Shown: piece after piece, positions 43,389 to 51,889 of the stretch
Layout of the letters: each line of letters starts with the position of its first letter
Position numbering within the stretch: position 1 is the first letter of the stretch
Assembly (NCBI GenBank): GCA_965261455.1
Contig: OZ253453.1
Location: forward strand, 372,001 to 436,000
From: DAOUKH01 sp965261455
Lineage (GTDB): Bacteria; Chloroflexota; Dehalococcoidia; SHYB01
DNA length: 64,000 nucleotides
Reading direction: 5' to 3'
Translations under genes and position numbers: made by a program
Notes under the pieces: generated by a model
Databases searched by the model: none
What the model was told of the DNA's origin: nothing
Seen by the model: the letters and a program-made list of their open reading frames with translations, nothing else

Positions 43389-44147
43389 ATGCGTACGCCG
43401 GTGATGGCGGGCAACTGGAAGATGCACACCTCGCTCGCCGAGGCGGTGGCGCTGGCGTCGGCGATTTGCGAGGGTGCCGGCGGCGTCTCCGGCGTCGAGC
43501 TGATCGTCTGCCCGCCCTCGGTGTGGCTCGCCAAGGTCTCGGAGATCGTGGGCGGCGGGCCCGTCCGTGCCGGGGCGCAGAACATGCACCACGAGGCATC
43601 CGGAGCGTTCACCGGCGAGATCGCGCCGCCGATGGTGAAGGAACTTGCCTCCCACGTCATCTTGGGGCACTCGGAGCGCCGCTGGCTGTTCGGCGAGACC
43701 GACGACCTGATCAACAAGAAGGTCCGCGCCGCCCTCGACATAGGGCTCGTTCCGATTCTGGCCGTCGGCGAGCGGCTCGACGAGCGCGAGGCGGGGATGA
43801 CGGAGGCCGTCATCGAGCGGCAGCTTCGCGGTGGGCTGCGGGAGATCGAGGACGCTGGCGAGCTCATCGTGGCCTACGAGCCGGTGTGGGCTATCGGCAC
43901 GGGGCGGGCGGCGACGCCGGAGATGGCCAACGAGACGGTCTGGTTCGCCCGCACCATCCTGGGCGCTCTCTACGGCGACAGCTTCGCCGGCGGCGCGCGT
44001 ATCCTCTACGGCGGCAGCGTGAACGTGGAGAACGTGGCCGGGCTGATGGCGATGCCGGAGATCGACGGCAGCCTCGTCGGGGGCGCCTGCCTGAAGGCCG
44101 ATTCCTTCCTGAGTCTGGCCCGCCAGGCCGCCGCGGCCCGCGCCTGA
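43389..44147 (+). CDS. tpiA: Triosephosphate isomerase
   Basis: 252 residues. Catalytic Lys in GNWKM, His in LGHSERR, Glu in AYEPVWAIGTGR, and phosphate loop GGSVN. Interconverts dihydroxyacetone phosphate and glyceraldehyde 3-phosphate. ATG 43389 with GGAAGGAG. Ends the pgk-apgM-tpiA run. Confidence 0.97.
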   Translation: MRTPVMAGNWKMHTSLAEAVALASAICEGAGGVSGVELIVCPPSVWLAKVSEIVGGGPVRAGAQNMHHEASGAFTGEIAPPMVKELASHVILGHSERRWLFGETDDLINKKVRAALDIGLVPILAVGERLDEREAGMTEAVIERQLRGGLREIEDAGELIVAYEPVWAIGTGRAATPEMANETVWFARTILGALYGDSFAGGARILYGGSVNVENVAGLMAMPEIDGSLVGGACLKADSFLSLARQAAAARA

Positions 44148-44162
44148 GCCGCCGGGTCTGGT

Positions 44163-44191
44163 TTGACGCCGTTTCAGGGCGGGCCTAGAAT
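44163..44191 (+). promoter_or_regulatory. Promoter before the cupin-like gene
   Basis: TTGACG (44163-44168) and TAGAAT (44186-44191) with 17-base spacing, close to consensus, in the 62-base gap after tpiA. Confidence 0.7.
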
Positions 44192-44209
44192 CGGCTGAAG
44201 GAGAGGCCG

Positions 44210-45004
44210 TTGGAACGAACCGCGGAAAGCGGAACGCTGGTCACCTACGTGGCGGACCCTGCGTCCACGCCGTGGCGGCGGGGCGCGACCGAGGGGATCA
44301 CTTTCAACTGCCAACTGCTGCTCGGCGGTGAGGACGGCGGCCCCGAGGCGGTCCGCTTCCGCTTCGACCCCACGCTCTCCGTCTACGCCCACATGCATCT
44401 CACCGCCCAGTTTCAACTGCTGATCGGCGGTTCGATGAACTTTTCGCGGGACGCCCTCAACCTCCGTCCCGTCGGCGTTCACTACACCGACCACAACACG
44501 CCCTACGGGCCGTTTTCTGTGGGGGAAGAGCACGACGTGCTCGTGCTGCACCCCAGGCAAGGCGGGCTGATGACGATGGGGAACCGCACCGCGCGGCGGG
44601 AGATCAATCTCGCGGGGCGCGTGCTGCAAGGCTTGGACAGCGAGATGGAGTGGACCTCGGTGGCCGGCGCGCCGGACGTGCGCTACAAGGTGCTCATCCC
44701 CCACGCCTACGGCCCCGAAGTCGTCATGCTCGAATGCGCGCCGGGGCTGGAAGTGCCCGTCGAGTCCGCGCCCTACGGACGCTACGAAGTCGTCCTATCG
44801 GGGTCGATGATCGCCGACGGGCGCGAGCTCGGCCCGCCGGGCTTCCGCTACACGCTCGGCGAGGAGCGCCCCGCGCCGGTGCGGGCGGGCCCCGAGGGCG
44901 CCACGTTGATCTTTTTGACCTTCGACGCGAACGCGTTCGAGGGCGGGCTGACCGGGGAAGGCATCGCCATCAACGCCGCCGAGGCAATGGCGCAGGCTAT
45001 TTGA
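44210..45004 (+). CDS. Two-domain cupin-like protein
   Basis: 264 residues. Two beta-rich halves, each with a cupin-like pattern: AHMHLTAQFQLLIGGSMNF in the first and PYGRYEVVLSGSMIADGREL in the second. Possible metal ligands are clearer in the first half (HMH). No signal peptide. TTG 44210 follows AAGGAGAGG. It has its own promoter and is followed after 32 bases by a DsbA-like gene, so the two may act on the same small molecule. Function unknown. Confidence 0.55.
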   Translation: MERTAESGTLVTYVADPASTPWRRGATEGITFNCQLLLGGEDGGPEAVRFRFDPTLSVYAHMHLTAQFQLLIGGSMNFSRDALNLRPVGVHYTDHNTPYGPFSVGEEHDVLVLHPRQGGLMTMGNRTARREINLAGRVLQGLDSEMEWTSVAGAPDVRYKVLIPHAYGPEVVMLECAPGLEVPVESAPYGRYEVVLSGSMIADGRELGPPGFRYTLGEERPAPVRAGPEGATLIFLTFDANAFEGGLTGEGIAINAAEAMAQAI

Positions 45005-45036
45005 AGAAGAGCGGGACCGTGAGCGAAGGAGGGGTC

Positions 45037-45693
45037 ATGAACGAGACAGCGGAAGAAAAGGGCTACACGAGCAATGCCGAGGTCCCCATCGTCGTCTTTG
45101 CGGACTTCGTCTGCCCCTGGTCGTACATCGTCCAGGACAACATCGACCGGCTGGCCGAGGAGTACGGCGTCAAGCCGCAATGGAAGCCGCATTGGCTGCA
45201 CCCCGAGGTCCCGCCGGAAGGCCAACCGACCCATGGGACGAACTCGGAGCGCCGCGCCGCGATGCGCGAGTGGATGAAGGAGCTTTCACCGGATCGGGCG
45301 GCGCGCATGCGTTCCCCGGACAAGCTCCAGTTCAGCTTCCTCGCCTTCGAGGCCCTGACCTACGCCGAGCAGTACGACAAGGCCCTGCCGTTCAAGGCGG
45401 GCGTCTTCGAGGCGCTGTGGGTGGAAGGCAAGGACATCGCCAAGGTGGAGACGCTGCAAGCGGCGGCGGAGGGAGCGGGCCTCGACCCCGAAGACCTCCA
45501 CCGCGCGCTCTCCGAGGGCGAGCACCGCCACCGCACCTTCGACTACGTGAAGGCGGCCCAGCGCGCCGGTATCACCAAAACGCCGACGATGATCCTAGGC
45601 CGCACCATGATCCCCGGCTACCACTACTACGAGGTGATGCAGACGGCCCTCGAAAAGCAGGGCGTCATGCCGATGGCGCAGGCAACGGGTTGA
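45037..45693 (+). CDS. DsbA/FrnE-family thiol oxidoreductase-like protein
   Basis: 218 residues. Thioredoxin fold with a helical insert. The active site reads FVCPWSY, i.e. CPWS rather than CxxC, which points to the FrnE or hydroxychromene-carboxylate-isomerase branch rather than a disulfide-forming enzyme. KTPTMILG is the cis-Pro loop. ATG 45037 follows AAGGAGGGG. No signal peptide. Confidence 0.85.
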   Translation: MNETAEEKGYTSNAEVPIVVFADFVCPWSYIVQDNIDRLAEEYGVKPQWKPHWLHPEVPPEGQPTHGTNSERRAAMREWMKELSPDRAARMRSPDKLQFSFLAFEALTYAEQYDKALPFKAGVFEALWVEGKDIAKVETLQAAAEGAGLDPEDLHRALSEGEHRHRTFDYVKAAQRAGITKTPTMILGRTMIPGYHYYEVMQTALEKQGVMPMAQATG

Positions 45694-45760
45694 ACCGGGA
45701 CGTTCTCAAACGGAATGAGATCCCTAGCCTAATGCCGGAGGGGCGGGCGGAAGGAGAGCG

Positions 45761-46015
45761 ATGGAGCCGGTAAGCGCCGCGCTCATGGAAGAGTTCGATT
45801 TCTACCGAGCTCACCAGGACGACATGGTGGCGAAGTACGACGGAAAGGTCGTCGCCATCAAGGACTGCAAGGTCCTGGGCGCCTACGACAGCTACCTTGA
45901 TGCGCTAGAAAACACGTCCGAACAGCATGAAGTAGGAACGTTTCTGCTTCAAAGGGTCAGCGAGGGCGACGCGGACTACACCGCAACCTTCCGTTCTCGG
46001 GTGACCTTCTCATAG
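45761..46015 (+). CDS. Small conserved protein (DUF5678-like)
   Basis: 84 residues. DDMVAKYDGKVVAIKDCKVLGAYDSYLDAL and the closing FRSRVTF match the pattern of short DUF5678-like proteins, often encoded beside a retropepsin-like protein as here. ATG 45761 follows GGAAGGAGA. Function unknown. Confidence 0.7.
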   Translation: MEPVSAALMEEFDFYRAHQDDMVAKYDGKVVAIKDCKVLGAYDSYLDALENTSEQHEVGTFLLQRVSEGDADYTATFRSRVTFS

Positions 46016-46059
46016 CCGAGTCTTCACCCTTCAGCTTCACGACCACGCACCCTGGGCTG

Positions 46060-46473
46060 GTGGATGTCCTTAAGAACGAGTGCGCCGTGTCCATGGCGTG
46101 GACTGTGGGTGGCTCGGAGCCCGAGCCATCGGCGCACACATTCACCGCCCTATGGGATACCGGCGCCACCATCAGTGTTATCTCGCAACGAGTTGTTGAC
46201 GCCTGTAATCTCAAACCGATAGCGCCAGTCGAAGTGCACGGCGTTCATGGCCCGTCCATGACTTCCGCGTTTCTCGTGAATCTCCGGCTGCCCAATCGGG
46301 TAATGTTTCCAGGACTTCTCGTCACCCTGGGCGTGCTGAAGGACGCCGACGTGCTCATAGGCATGGACATCATCACGAAGGGAGACTTCGCCGTCACGAA
46401 CTCTGGTGGCAGGACTAAGTTCACGTTCCGCATGCCTTCCTTGGGAGGCATAGATTTCACGGAAGAGGGATAG
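46060..46473 (+). CDS. Retropepsin-like aspartic protease domain protein
   Basis: 137 residues from GTG 46060. The catalytic motif is LWDTGATISVIS, with the later DVLIGMDII of the pepsin fold. Such single-domain proteins act as dimers. The frame is open and coding-like upstream (SSPFSFTTTHPGLV), back to an ATA at 46012 that overlaps the stop of the preceding gene. The true start may therefore be that ATA, giving 153 residues. Substrate unknown. Confidence 0.72.
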   Translation: MDVLKNECAVSMAWTVGGSEPEPSAHTFTALWDTGATISVISQRVVDACNLKPIAPVEVHGVHGPSMTSAFLVNLRLPNRVMFPGLLVTLGVLKDADVLIGMDIITKGDFAVTNSGGRTKFTFRMPSLGGIDFTEEG

Positions 46474-46534
46474 AGGGCTTCAGTACGGCCCTGACAGCAA
46501 AGGCACGGTGGGTCGGCTTCCGCTTGCCCCGGCG

Positions 46535-46540
46535 TACAAT
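46535..46540 (+). promoter_or_regulatory. -10 element for leaderless miaA
   Basis: TACAAT ends seven bases before GTG 46547, so transcription would begin at the start codon. No good -35 and no Shine-Dalgarno at proper spacing. Confidence 0.45.
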
Positions 46541-46546
46541 GAGGGC

Positions 46547-47476
46547 GTGGCGCGCCGGATTCCCCTTGTCGCGATCGTTGGGCCGACCGCCGCCGGCAAG
46601 TCGGCGCTGGCGATGGCGCTCGCGCCGGTCTTCGACGGGGAGATCGTCGGGGCGGATAGCCGCCACGTCTACCGCGGCCTCGACGTCGGCACGGGAAAGC
46701 CCTCCTCCGCCGACCGCGCCCGCACGCCGCATCACCTGATCGACGTCGTCGAGCCCGACGCCGAGTTCAGCGTGGCGCACTACCAGGAGCAGGCCGCCGC
46801 CGCCATCGCCGCCGTCGACGGGCGGGGCCGCCTGCCGCTGCTCGTGGGCGGCTCGGGACACTACGTGCGGGCGCTCCTAGAAGGCTACCGCCTGCCCAAA
46901 GTCCCGCCCGACCCGGAGCTGCGCCGCGAGCTAAGCGCGCGGGCGGCGTCGGAGGGCCCGGAGAGCCTGCTGCGTGAGCTGGAGTCGCTGGACCCCGTGT
47001 CGGCGGCGCGCATCGATCCGCGCAACACGCGCCGGGTGGTCCGCGCCATCGAGGTCAGCCGCGCCGTGGGGCGGCCCTTCTCTGAGGCGGGAGGGCGCGG
47101 GCCGTCGCCGTATCGCGCCCTCGTCATCGGGCTTACCGCGCCGCGCCCCGAACTCTATCGGCGGATCGACGCGCGGGTGGACGCGATGATCGCGGCGGGC
47201 TGGGCCGACGAGGTCCGCGGGCTGCTGGAGCGCGGCTTCGACACGACGCTCCCTTCGATGTCGAGCTTGGGCTACCCGACCATGATCGAGCACGTCCGCG
47301 GCGAGGTCGCGCTGGACGAGGCGGCGCAGCGCATCCGCCTGCAGACGCACCGCTTCGCGCGGCGCCAGTACACGTGGTTCAAGCCCACCGACGAGCGCAT
47401 CCGCTGGCTCGATGTAACGAGCGCGGGGCACGTGGGCGAGGCCGAGGCTCTTTCCCGGGAGTTTCTGGAGTCGTAG
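46547..47476 (+). CDS. miaA: tRNA dimethylallyltransferase
   Basis: 309 residues. P-loop VGPTAAGKSALA, the catalytic-Asp block GADSRHVYRGLDVGTGKP, and the tRNA-binding RFARRQYTWF. Adds dimethylallyl to A37 of tRNAs reading UNN codons. GTG 46547 is chosen as the homologous start and fits the -10 position; GTG 46508 is possible. Confidence 0.94.
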   Translation: MARRIPLVAIVGPTAAGKSALAMALAPVFDGEIVGADSRHVYRGLDVGTGKPSSADRARTPHHLIDVVEPDAEFSVAHYQEQAAAAIAAVDGRGRLPLLVGGSGHYVRALLEGYRLPKVPPDPELRRELSARAASEGPESLLRELESLDPVSAARIDPRNTRRVVRAIEVSRAVGRPFSEAGGRGPSPYRALVIGLTAPRPELYRRIDARVDAMIAAGWADEVRGLLERGFDTTLPSMSSLGYPTMIEHVRGEVALDEAAQRIRLQTHRFARRQYTWFKPTDERIRWLDVTSAGHVGEAEALSREFLES

Positions 47477-47606
47477 GGCTTTGCATAGCGAAGAGAATGG
47501 GACTGGTTGCGCGCTTCCCCGTAGTCATACTTCGATTTGGAGAGGCCGGAGGAGGGGGATCGGAGAGGGGTTAACATAATCCGTCCGAAATTGATGACGA
47601 AATTCG

Positions 47607-47636
47607 TTGACGCCTTGAATCGAGGGGGCGTATAAT
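47607..47636 (+). promoter_or_regulatory. Promoter for the guaB3-like gene
   Basis: TTGACG (47607-47612) and TATAAT (47631-47636), 18 bases apart. Predicted leader of about 110 bases. Confidence 0.75.
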
Positions 47637-47660
47637 CCCCCGTCAAAAGCCGGACTCATG

Positions 47661-47677
47661 GGCCCCGGACGGGGGCC
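47661..47677 (+). promoter_or_regulatory. Hairpin in the guaB3 leader
   Basis: GGCCCC (47661-47666) pairs with GGGGCC (47672-47677). It lies in the GC-rich leader and has no T-run; no known riboswitch is recognised. Confidence 0.4.
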
Positions 47678-47755
47678 GCCGGGACGGTCCCTCGCCCGCC
47701 CGACTCCCTCCGGACGCCGCCTGAGCTTTCGCACCGATTCTTCCGAGGAGGAATG

Positions 47756-48898
47756 ATGGAGCGACCGGAGTTCAAGCCCCTTCGCAGAGCGTACGGTTTC
47801 GACGAAGTCTCGATTGTGCCCGGCGACGTGACGATCAATCCCGAGCAGACGAATCCTGAGCTCGTCATCGGGAAGCACCGGCTCAAGATTCCCGTCATAG
47901 CGGCGGCGTTGGACGCGCTGTCGTCACCGGAGACGGCGATCGCGATGACCAAGCTCGGCGGCATGGCCGTGATGAACTTGGAGGGCTTGCAGACGCGCTA
48001 TGAGAAACCCGGGGAGGTGCTTGAAGCCATCGCCTCGGTGCCTTCGGAGGAAGCGACCGCGATACTCCAGGAAACATACGCGCGGCCCATTGAGGAGCGC
48101 TTCATCGGCCGGCGGGTCGAGGAAATCAAGAACGGCGGCGGACTCGCCGCCGTTTCTGTAACTCCCGCGAACACCAAGCGGTTCGCGCCGGCGGCGGTGG
48201 AGGCGGGAGCCGACATCGTCGTCGTGCAGTCCACGGTCACCACGGCGCGGCACGTGTCCAAGAGCCCCCGCGGTCTCATCATCTCGGAGCTTATCAGCCA
48301 GCTCCGTGTCCCCATCGTCGTGGGCAACGCGGTAAGCTTCAGCGCCGCGCTCGAACTGATGGAGACGGGCATCGACGGCCTGCTCGTGGGCGTCGGTCCC
48401 GGGGCCATCTGCACCACGCGTGAAGTGATCGGCGTCGGCGTTCCGCAAGTGACGGCGACGCTCGACGTGGCCGCGGCCCGGCAGGAGTTCCTGCGCCGCA
48501 CCGGCAAGTACGTGCCGATCATCACCGACGGCGGCATCCGCACCGGCGGCGACCTGTGCAAGGCCATCGCCAGCGGCGCCGACGGCGTTATGCTGGGCTC
48601 GCAGCTCGCCGCCTGCGACGAGGCGCCGGGTCGGGGCCATAGCTGGGGCATGGCCAGCCCCCACATGGACCTGCCGCGCGGCACCCGCGTCCACGTCGGC
48701 TCTAAAGGGTCGCTGGAGAAGATCCTCTTCGGGCCCTCGACGACCTCCGACGGCACCGAGAACTACATCGGCGCGCTCCGCACCTGCATGGGCTACTGCG
48801 GCGCCTACACGGTGCAGGACTTGCAGCAGTGCGAGGTGGTGGTCGCGCCGTCGGTCCGCACCGAGGGCAAGTACCTCCAGATCACCCAAGGCCGCTAG
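47756..48898 (+). CDS. guaB3: GuaB3-family IMP dehydrogenase-related protein
   Basis: 380 residues. (beta/alpha)8 barrel with the catalytic-Cys loop GPGAICTTREV, ITDGGIRTGGD and MLGSQLA. There are no CBS domains, which marks the GuaB3 group. IMP dehydrogenase makes XMP, the substrate of GuaA; whether GuaB3 has that activity or makes GMP reductase-like conversions differs between reports. The second of two adjacent ATGs (47756) is preferred by its spacing from AGGAGG. Confidence 0.92.
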   Translation: MERPEFKPLRRAYGFDEVSIVPGDVTINPEQTNPELVIGKHRLKIPVIAAALDALSSPETAIAMTKLGGMAVMNLEGLQTRYEKPGEVLEAIASVPSEEATAILQETYARPIEERFIGRRVEEIKNGGGLAAVSVTPANTKRFAPAAVEAGADIVVVQSTVTTARHVSKSPRGLIISELISQLRVPIVVGNAVSFSAALELMETGIDGLLVGVGPGAICTTREVIGVGVPQVTATLDVAAARQEFLRRTGKYVPIITDGGIRTGGDLCKAIASGADGVMLGSQLAACDEAPGRGHSWGMASPHMDLPRGTRVHVGSKGSLEKILFGPSTTSDGTENYIGALRTCMGYCGAYTVQDLQQCEVVVAPSVRTEGKYLQITQGR

Positions 48899-48925
48899 CG
48901 CCGCAGGCGAACCCAGGAGGCGCCC

Positions 48926-49747
48926 ATGCCCCGCGAGACCATCGCGACCTACGAGACGATCACGTTCGAGATGGCCGGCGACCGCGTGGCGCTGATCACG
49001 CTCGACCGTCCCGAACGGCTCAACGCCCTGAACCGCACCGTCTTCGAGGAACTCGGCGACGCGCTGGAACGCATCGAGCGCGACGACGGCATCCGCGTCT
49101 ACATGCTCACCGGCGGGCCGCGTAAGGACGGCCGCCCCTGGTTCTCCGCCGGGGCAGACCTGAAAGCCTATTCCGAAGTTGGCCGCACGCCGGAGTGGCT
49201 CGCCAACTCGGTGATGAACCGCATCGACGACATGCTGAAACCCTCGATCGCGGTGATCGACGGCTTCTGTACCACGGGCGCGCTCGAGTTGATCCTGCCG
49301 TTCGACTTCCGTGTCGCGTCAGAAACGGCGATGATCTCCGACTGGCACTTGAAGAGCACCGGCGCGGGCATCGGGGCGTGGGGCTCGGCGGTCCGCCTCA
49401 CGCGGCTGGTGGGCCATTCGAAGGCCAAGGAGATGCTGCTCACGGGCATGCAGGTGAACGGCGTCGAGGCCAAGGCCATCGGCCTGGTGAACCGTGTCTT
49501 TCCCTCCGAGCAGCTCATGGACGGGGCCCTCGCCTTCGCCGCCGAGATGGTGGCGATGCGGGCCGACGGGGCGCGCCTCACCCTCGGCTTCCTGGAGAAC
49601 CAGGCCGAGATGGAGAAGCACTCCGCGCTCCGCTACGCCCAGACCGTCCCCGGCCTCATGAGCATCGACCGCTCCTCCGACACCTTCCGCGAGGTCAGCG
49701 CGGGCCGCGCCGACCCCACCAAGGAAGGCCCGCTCAGCAAGTCGTAG
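48926..49747 (+). CDS. Enoyl-CoA hydratase/isomerase family protein
   Basis: 273 residues, crotonase fold. LDRPERLNALN, FSAGADLKAY and GALELILPFDFRVA (first catalytic Glu kept) are present. The block that normally has the second Glu (GQPEINLG) reads SDWHLKSTG, with no Glu, so plain hydratase activity is doubtful and another crotonase reaction is likely. ATG 48926 follows AGGAGG. Confidence 0.85.
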   Translation: MPRETIATYETITFEMAGDRVALITLDRPERLNALNRTVFEELGDALERIERDDGIRVYMLTGGPRKDGRPWFSAGADLKAYSEVGRTPEWLANSVMNRIDDMLKPSIAVIDGFCTTGALELILPFDFRVASETAMISDWHLKSTGAGIGAWGSAVRLTRLVGHSKAKEMLLTGMQVNGVEAKAIGLVNRVFPSEQLMDGALAFAAEMVAMRADGARLTLGFLENQAEMEKHSALRYAQTVPGLMSIDRSSDTFREVSAGRADPTKEGPLSKS

Positions 49748-49757
49748 GAGCCGGCGC

Positions 49758-49988
49758 CGCCGCAAGCCGCTCCCCCTTGGGGGAGCCACCACAAACCTCT
49801 CCCCCCTTGGAGACCTTTGCAAAACCGACTGGGGTCCTGGCGGGGAGCGGAGGTGGCATTCACTTAAACCTCTCCCCCGCTGGGGGAGACTGAGAGAGGG
49901 CGGGGGGAGGCGGGGGCCGCGCGACCTTGCTGAAGCCCGCCCGCCAAGTTACACAAAGGTCCCCCTTGGGGGAGATTGAGAGAGGGCC
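49758..49988. repeat. Dispersed repeat cluster reaching the next start codon
   Basis: 49799-49901 is a direct copy of 52068-52171; 49899-49973 is an inverted copy of 10861-10930. The last hairpin, CCCCCTTGGGGGAG, with its GATTGAGAGAGGG tail, ends one base from GTG 49989. No gene inside. Confidence 0.85.
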
Positions 49989-50924
49989 GTGACCACTCCC
50001 GTCTACATCGTGGGCTCCATCGCCTACGACCGCATCATGGACTTCCCCGGCAGGTTCGCCGACCACATCCTGCCCGACAAGGTCCACATGCTGAATGTCG
50101 CCTTCACCGTGGACAGCATGGTGGAGTACATCGGCGGGACGGCGGGCAACATCGCCTACGCCCTAGCGAAGCTCGGCGAGCGGCCCATCATGCTCGCCTC
50201 CATTGGCCGCGACCGCGAACGCTACTTCGAATGGCTGGCGGAGCACGGCATCGGCACGGAGAGCATCACTGTGTCCGACGACGAGTTCACCGCCTCGGCC
50301 TACATCACCACCGACCTCGCCGACAACCAGATCACGGCCTTCAACCCCGGCGCGATGAAGCAGCCCTGCCGCATCGAGATCGACGCCGCCTCGTCTGGCG
50401 GCGCGATCGGGATCGCGGGCGCGAGCAATCTAGAAGACATGGAGCGGGGGCGCGCCGCCTTCCTCGAGCATGGGATGCGCTACATCTTCGACCCCGGCCA
50501 GTCGCTTCCCATGTGGGGCGACGACGCCCTCGCGGCGATGATCGCGGGCGCCGAAGTGCTCATCGCCAACGACTACGAGATTGAGATGATCATGTCGCGT
50601 ACGGGCATGGACCGGAACCGGCTCCTCGACCGGTGCGGCGCGGTGATCACGACGCTCGGCGAGCACGGATCGACAGTCACGACGCCGGACGGCGAGGCCG
50701 AGCTTCCCGCCGTGGCGCTCGCCGCGCCGCCCTCCGACCCCACCGGCGCGGGCGACGCCTACCGCGGCGGGCTAATCAAGGGGATGCTGGAAGGACGCGG
50801 CCTCGCCGAGTCGGCCAAGCTGGGGACGGTGGTGGCATCCTTCGCCGTCGAGGTCCAGGGCACCCAGAGCTACGACTTCACCCCGGCCCAGTTCGAGGAA
50901 CGGTACCGGCGGACCTTCGGCTAG
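49989..50924 (+). CDS. PfkB-family carbohydrate/adenosine kinase
   Basis: 311 residues. YIVGSIAYDRIMDFPG at the start, the substrate loop EYIGGTAGNIAYALAKLG, and the ATP/catalytic block DPTGAGDAYRGGLIKG (catalytic Asp). It phosphorylates a sugar or nucleoside. GTG 49989 uses GAGAGAGGG, part of the dispersed repeat, as its ribosome site. Its last four bases overlap the convergent DUF952 gene. Confidence 0.9.
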   Translation: MTTPVYIVGSIAYDRIMDFPGRFADHILPDKVHMLNVAFTVDSMVEYIGGTAGNIAYALAKLGERPIMLASIGRDRERYFEWLAEHGIGTESITVSDDEFTASAYITTDLADNQITAFNPGAMKQPCRIEIDAASSGGAIGIAGASNLEDMERGRAAFLEHGMRYIFDPGQSLPMWGDDALAAMIAGAEVLIANDYEIEMIMSRTGMDRNRLLDRCGAVITTLGEHGSTVTTPDGEAELPAVALAAPPSDPTGAGDAYRGGLIKGMLEGRGLAESAKLGTVVASFAVEVQGTQSYDFTPAQFEERYRRTFG

Positions 50925-51268
50925 CGAGGCCCGGCGTCCGGCTCGAACCCCGCGAAGCGCCCATCGCTGCCGCGCCGGAGGCGGCGGACTCCCACGACGG
51001 CGCCGCGTTCCAGCGGACCGTAGATGTGGGGGTAACGTTCGCCGTTCGCCGCCGTCTCGCGCTTGACCTCGGGGCGGACGCGGCGCTCGTCGATCACCAA
51101 GGCCGCGAGGTCGCCGCTGTCGGCGTAAAGCCGGTTCGCGACCCCAACTACTTGCGCCTCGTCCTCCGACGCGTGGATGAAGCCTTCGGCGGCGAGGCTC
51201 GCCGGGGTGATTTCCTCGGCGGCAAGGGCCGCCTCGACGTCGTCGGCGGGCAACAGATGGTAGATCAC
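50921..51268 (-). CDS. DUF952 protein
   Basis: 115 residues. IYHLLPADDVEAAL, EGFIHASEDEAQV and YPHIYGPLERGAVV are DUF952 signatures; the family is related to ADP-ribosyltransferase-like folds, function not established. GTG 51266-51268 overlaps the dcd stop (GTGA), so it is coupled to dcd. Confidence 0.9.
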   Translation of the reverse strand: MIYHLLPADDVEAALAAEEITPASLAAEGFIHASEDEAQVVGVANRLYADSGDLAALVIDERRVRPEVKRETAANGERYPHIYGPLERGAVVGVRRLRRGSDGRFAGFEPDAGPR

Positions 51269-51789
51269 GGCGTTCCCGTCTCCTCGCCGAGGTAGACTCC
51301 CCGATAGCCGGTCTCGGCGGGCCGCTCCAGCGTGAAGAAGACGAGCTGCATGATGCGGGCATTCCGGTAGAGGCGGAAGCCGCTGGGGTTGTAGACGGTC
51401 AAGAGGCTTTGCGACCGGCCGGAGTAGCCGGCGTCCCAGACGGCGGTGTGCAGCGCCGCGCCGGAGCGAAGCAGGCTGGACCGGGTGCGGCCCAGCGCGG
51501 CGAGGTCGAGAGGCAGGTGGACGGTCTCGTTGAACCGGACGAGGTAAGGCCCCGGCGCGAGCATGACCGCGTCGTTGCCGTCGAACGGCAGCGGCGACTC
51601 CGTGGGCAGCGCGCGCCGTTCGTTCGAGAAGTCGGCGGCGCCCGCGCCGATGTACGACGCCACGCTCCGCAGCGTGAGGTCGACGCCGTTGGGCTGCACC
51701 TGGACCTCGGGGTCGATCAACCCTTCGAGCAGAGGCGGCTCGGCGGCGATACGGTCGAGGATGGCGCGTCTATCGAGCAGGCCAGACAT
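51265..51789 (-). CDS. dcd: dCTP deaminase
   Basis: 174 residues. QPNGVDLTL, the block GRTRSSLLRSGAALHTAVWDAGYSG with active-site Ser, Arg and Glu/Ala positions, and NARIMQLVFF are typical of the dCTP deaminase/dUTPase family. It supplies dUMP or dUTP for thymidylate. The minus-strand TATAGT (51801-51806) with TAGCCA 17 bases upstream gives a very short leader. ATG 51789. Confidence 0.9.
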   Translation of the reverse strand: MSGLLDRRAILDRIAAEPPLLEGLIDPEVQVQPNGVDLTLRSVASYIGAGAADFSNERRALPTESPLPFDGNDAVMLAPGPYLVRFNETVHLPLDLAALGRTRSSLLRSGAALHTAVWDAGYSGRSQSLLTVYNPSGFRLYRNARIMQLVFFTLERPAETGYRGVYLGEETGTP

Positions 51790-51889
51790 AACGTCGGCGT
51801 ACTATACCGGCTCCGCGGGCCGCTGGCTAAGGCTGCGGTCTCGAACGGAGGCCTTCGGGTTCTCGCTTGATTGGCGGCCCCGCTGCTTC

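Noticed and set aside
47643..47755. Purine or PRPP riboswitch in the guaB3 leader
   Set aside because: Only one GC-rich hairpin is visible; no conserved riboswitch core could be recognised.
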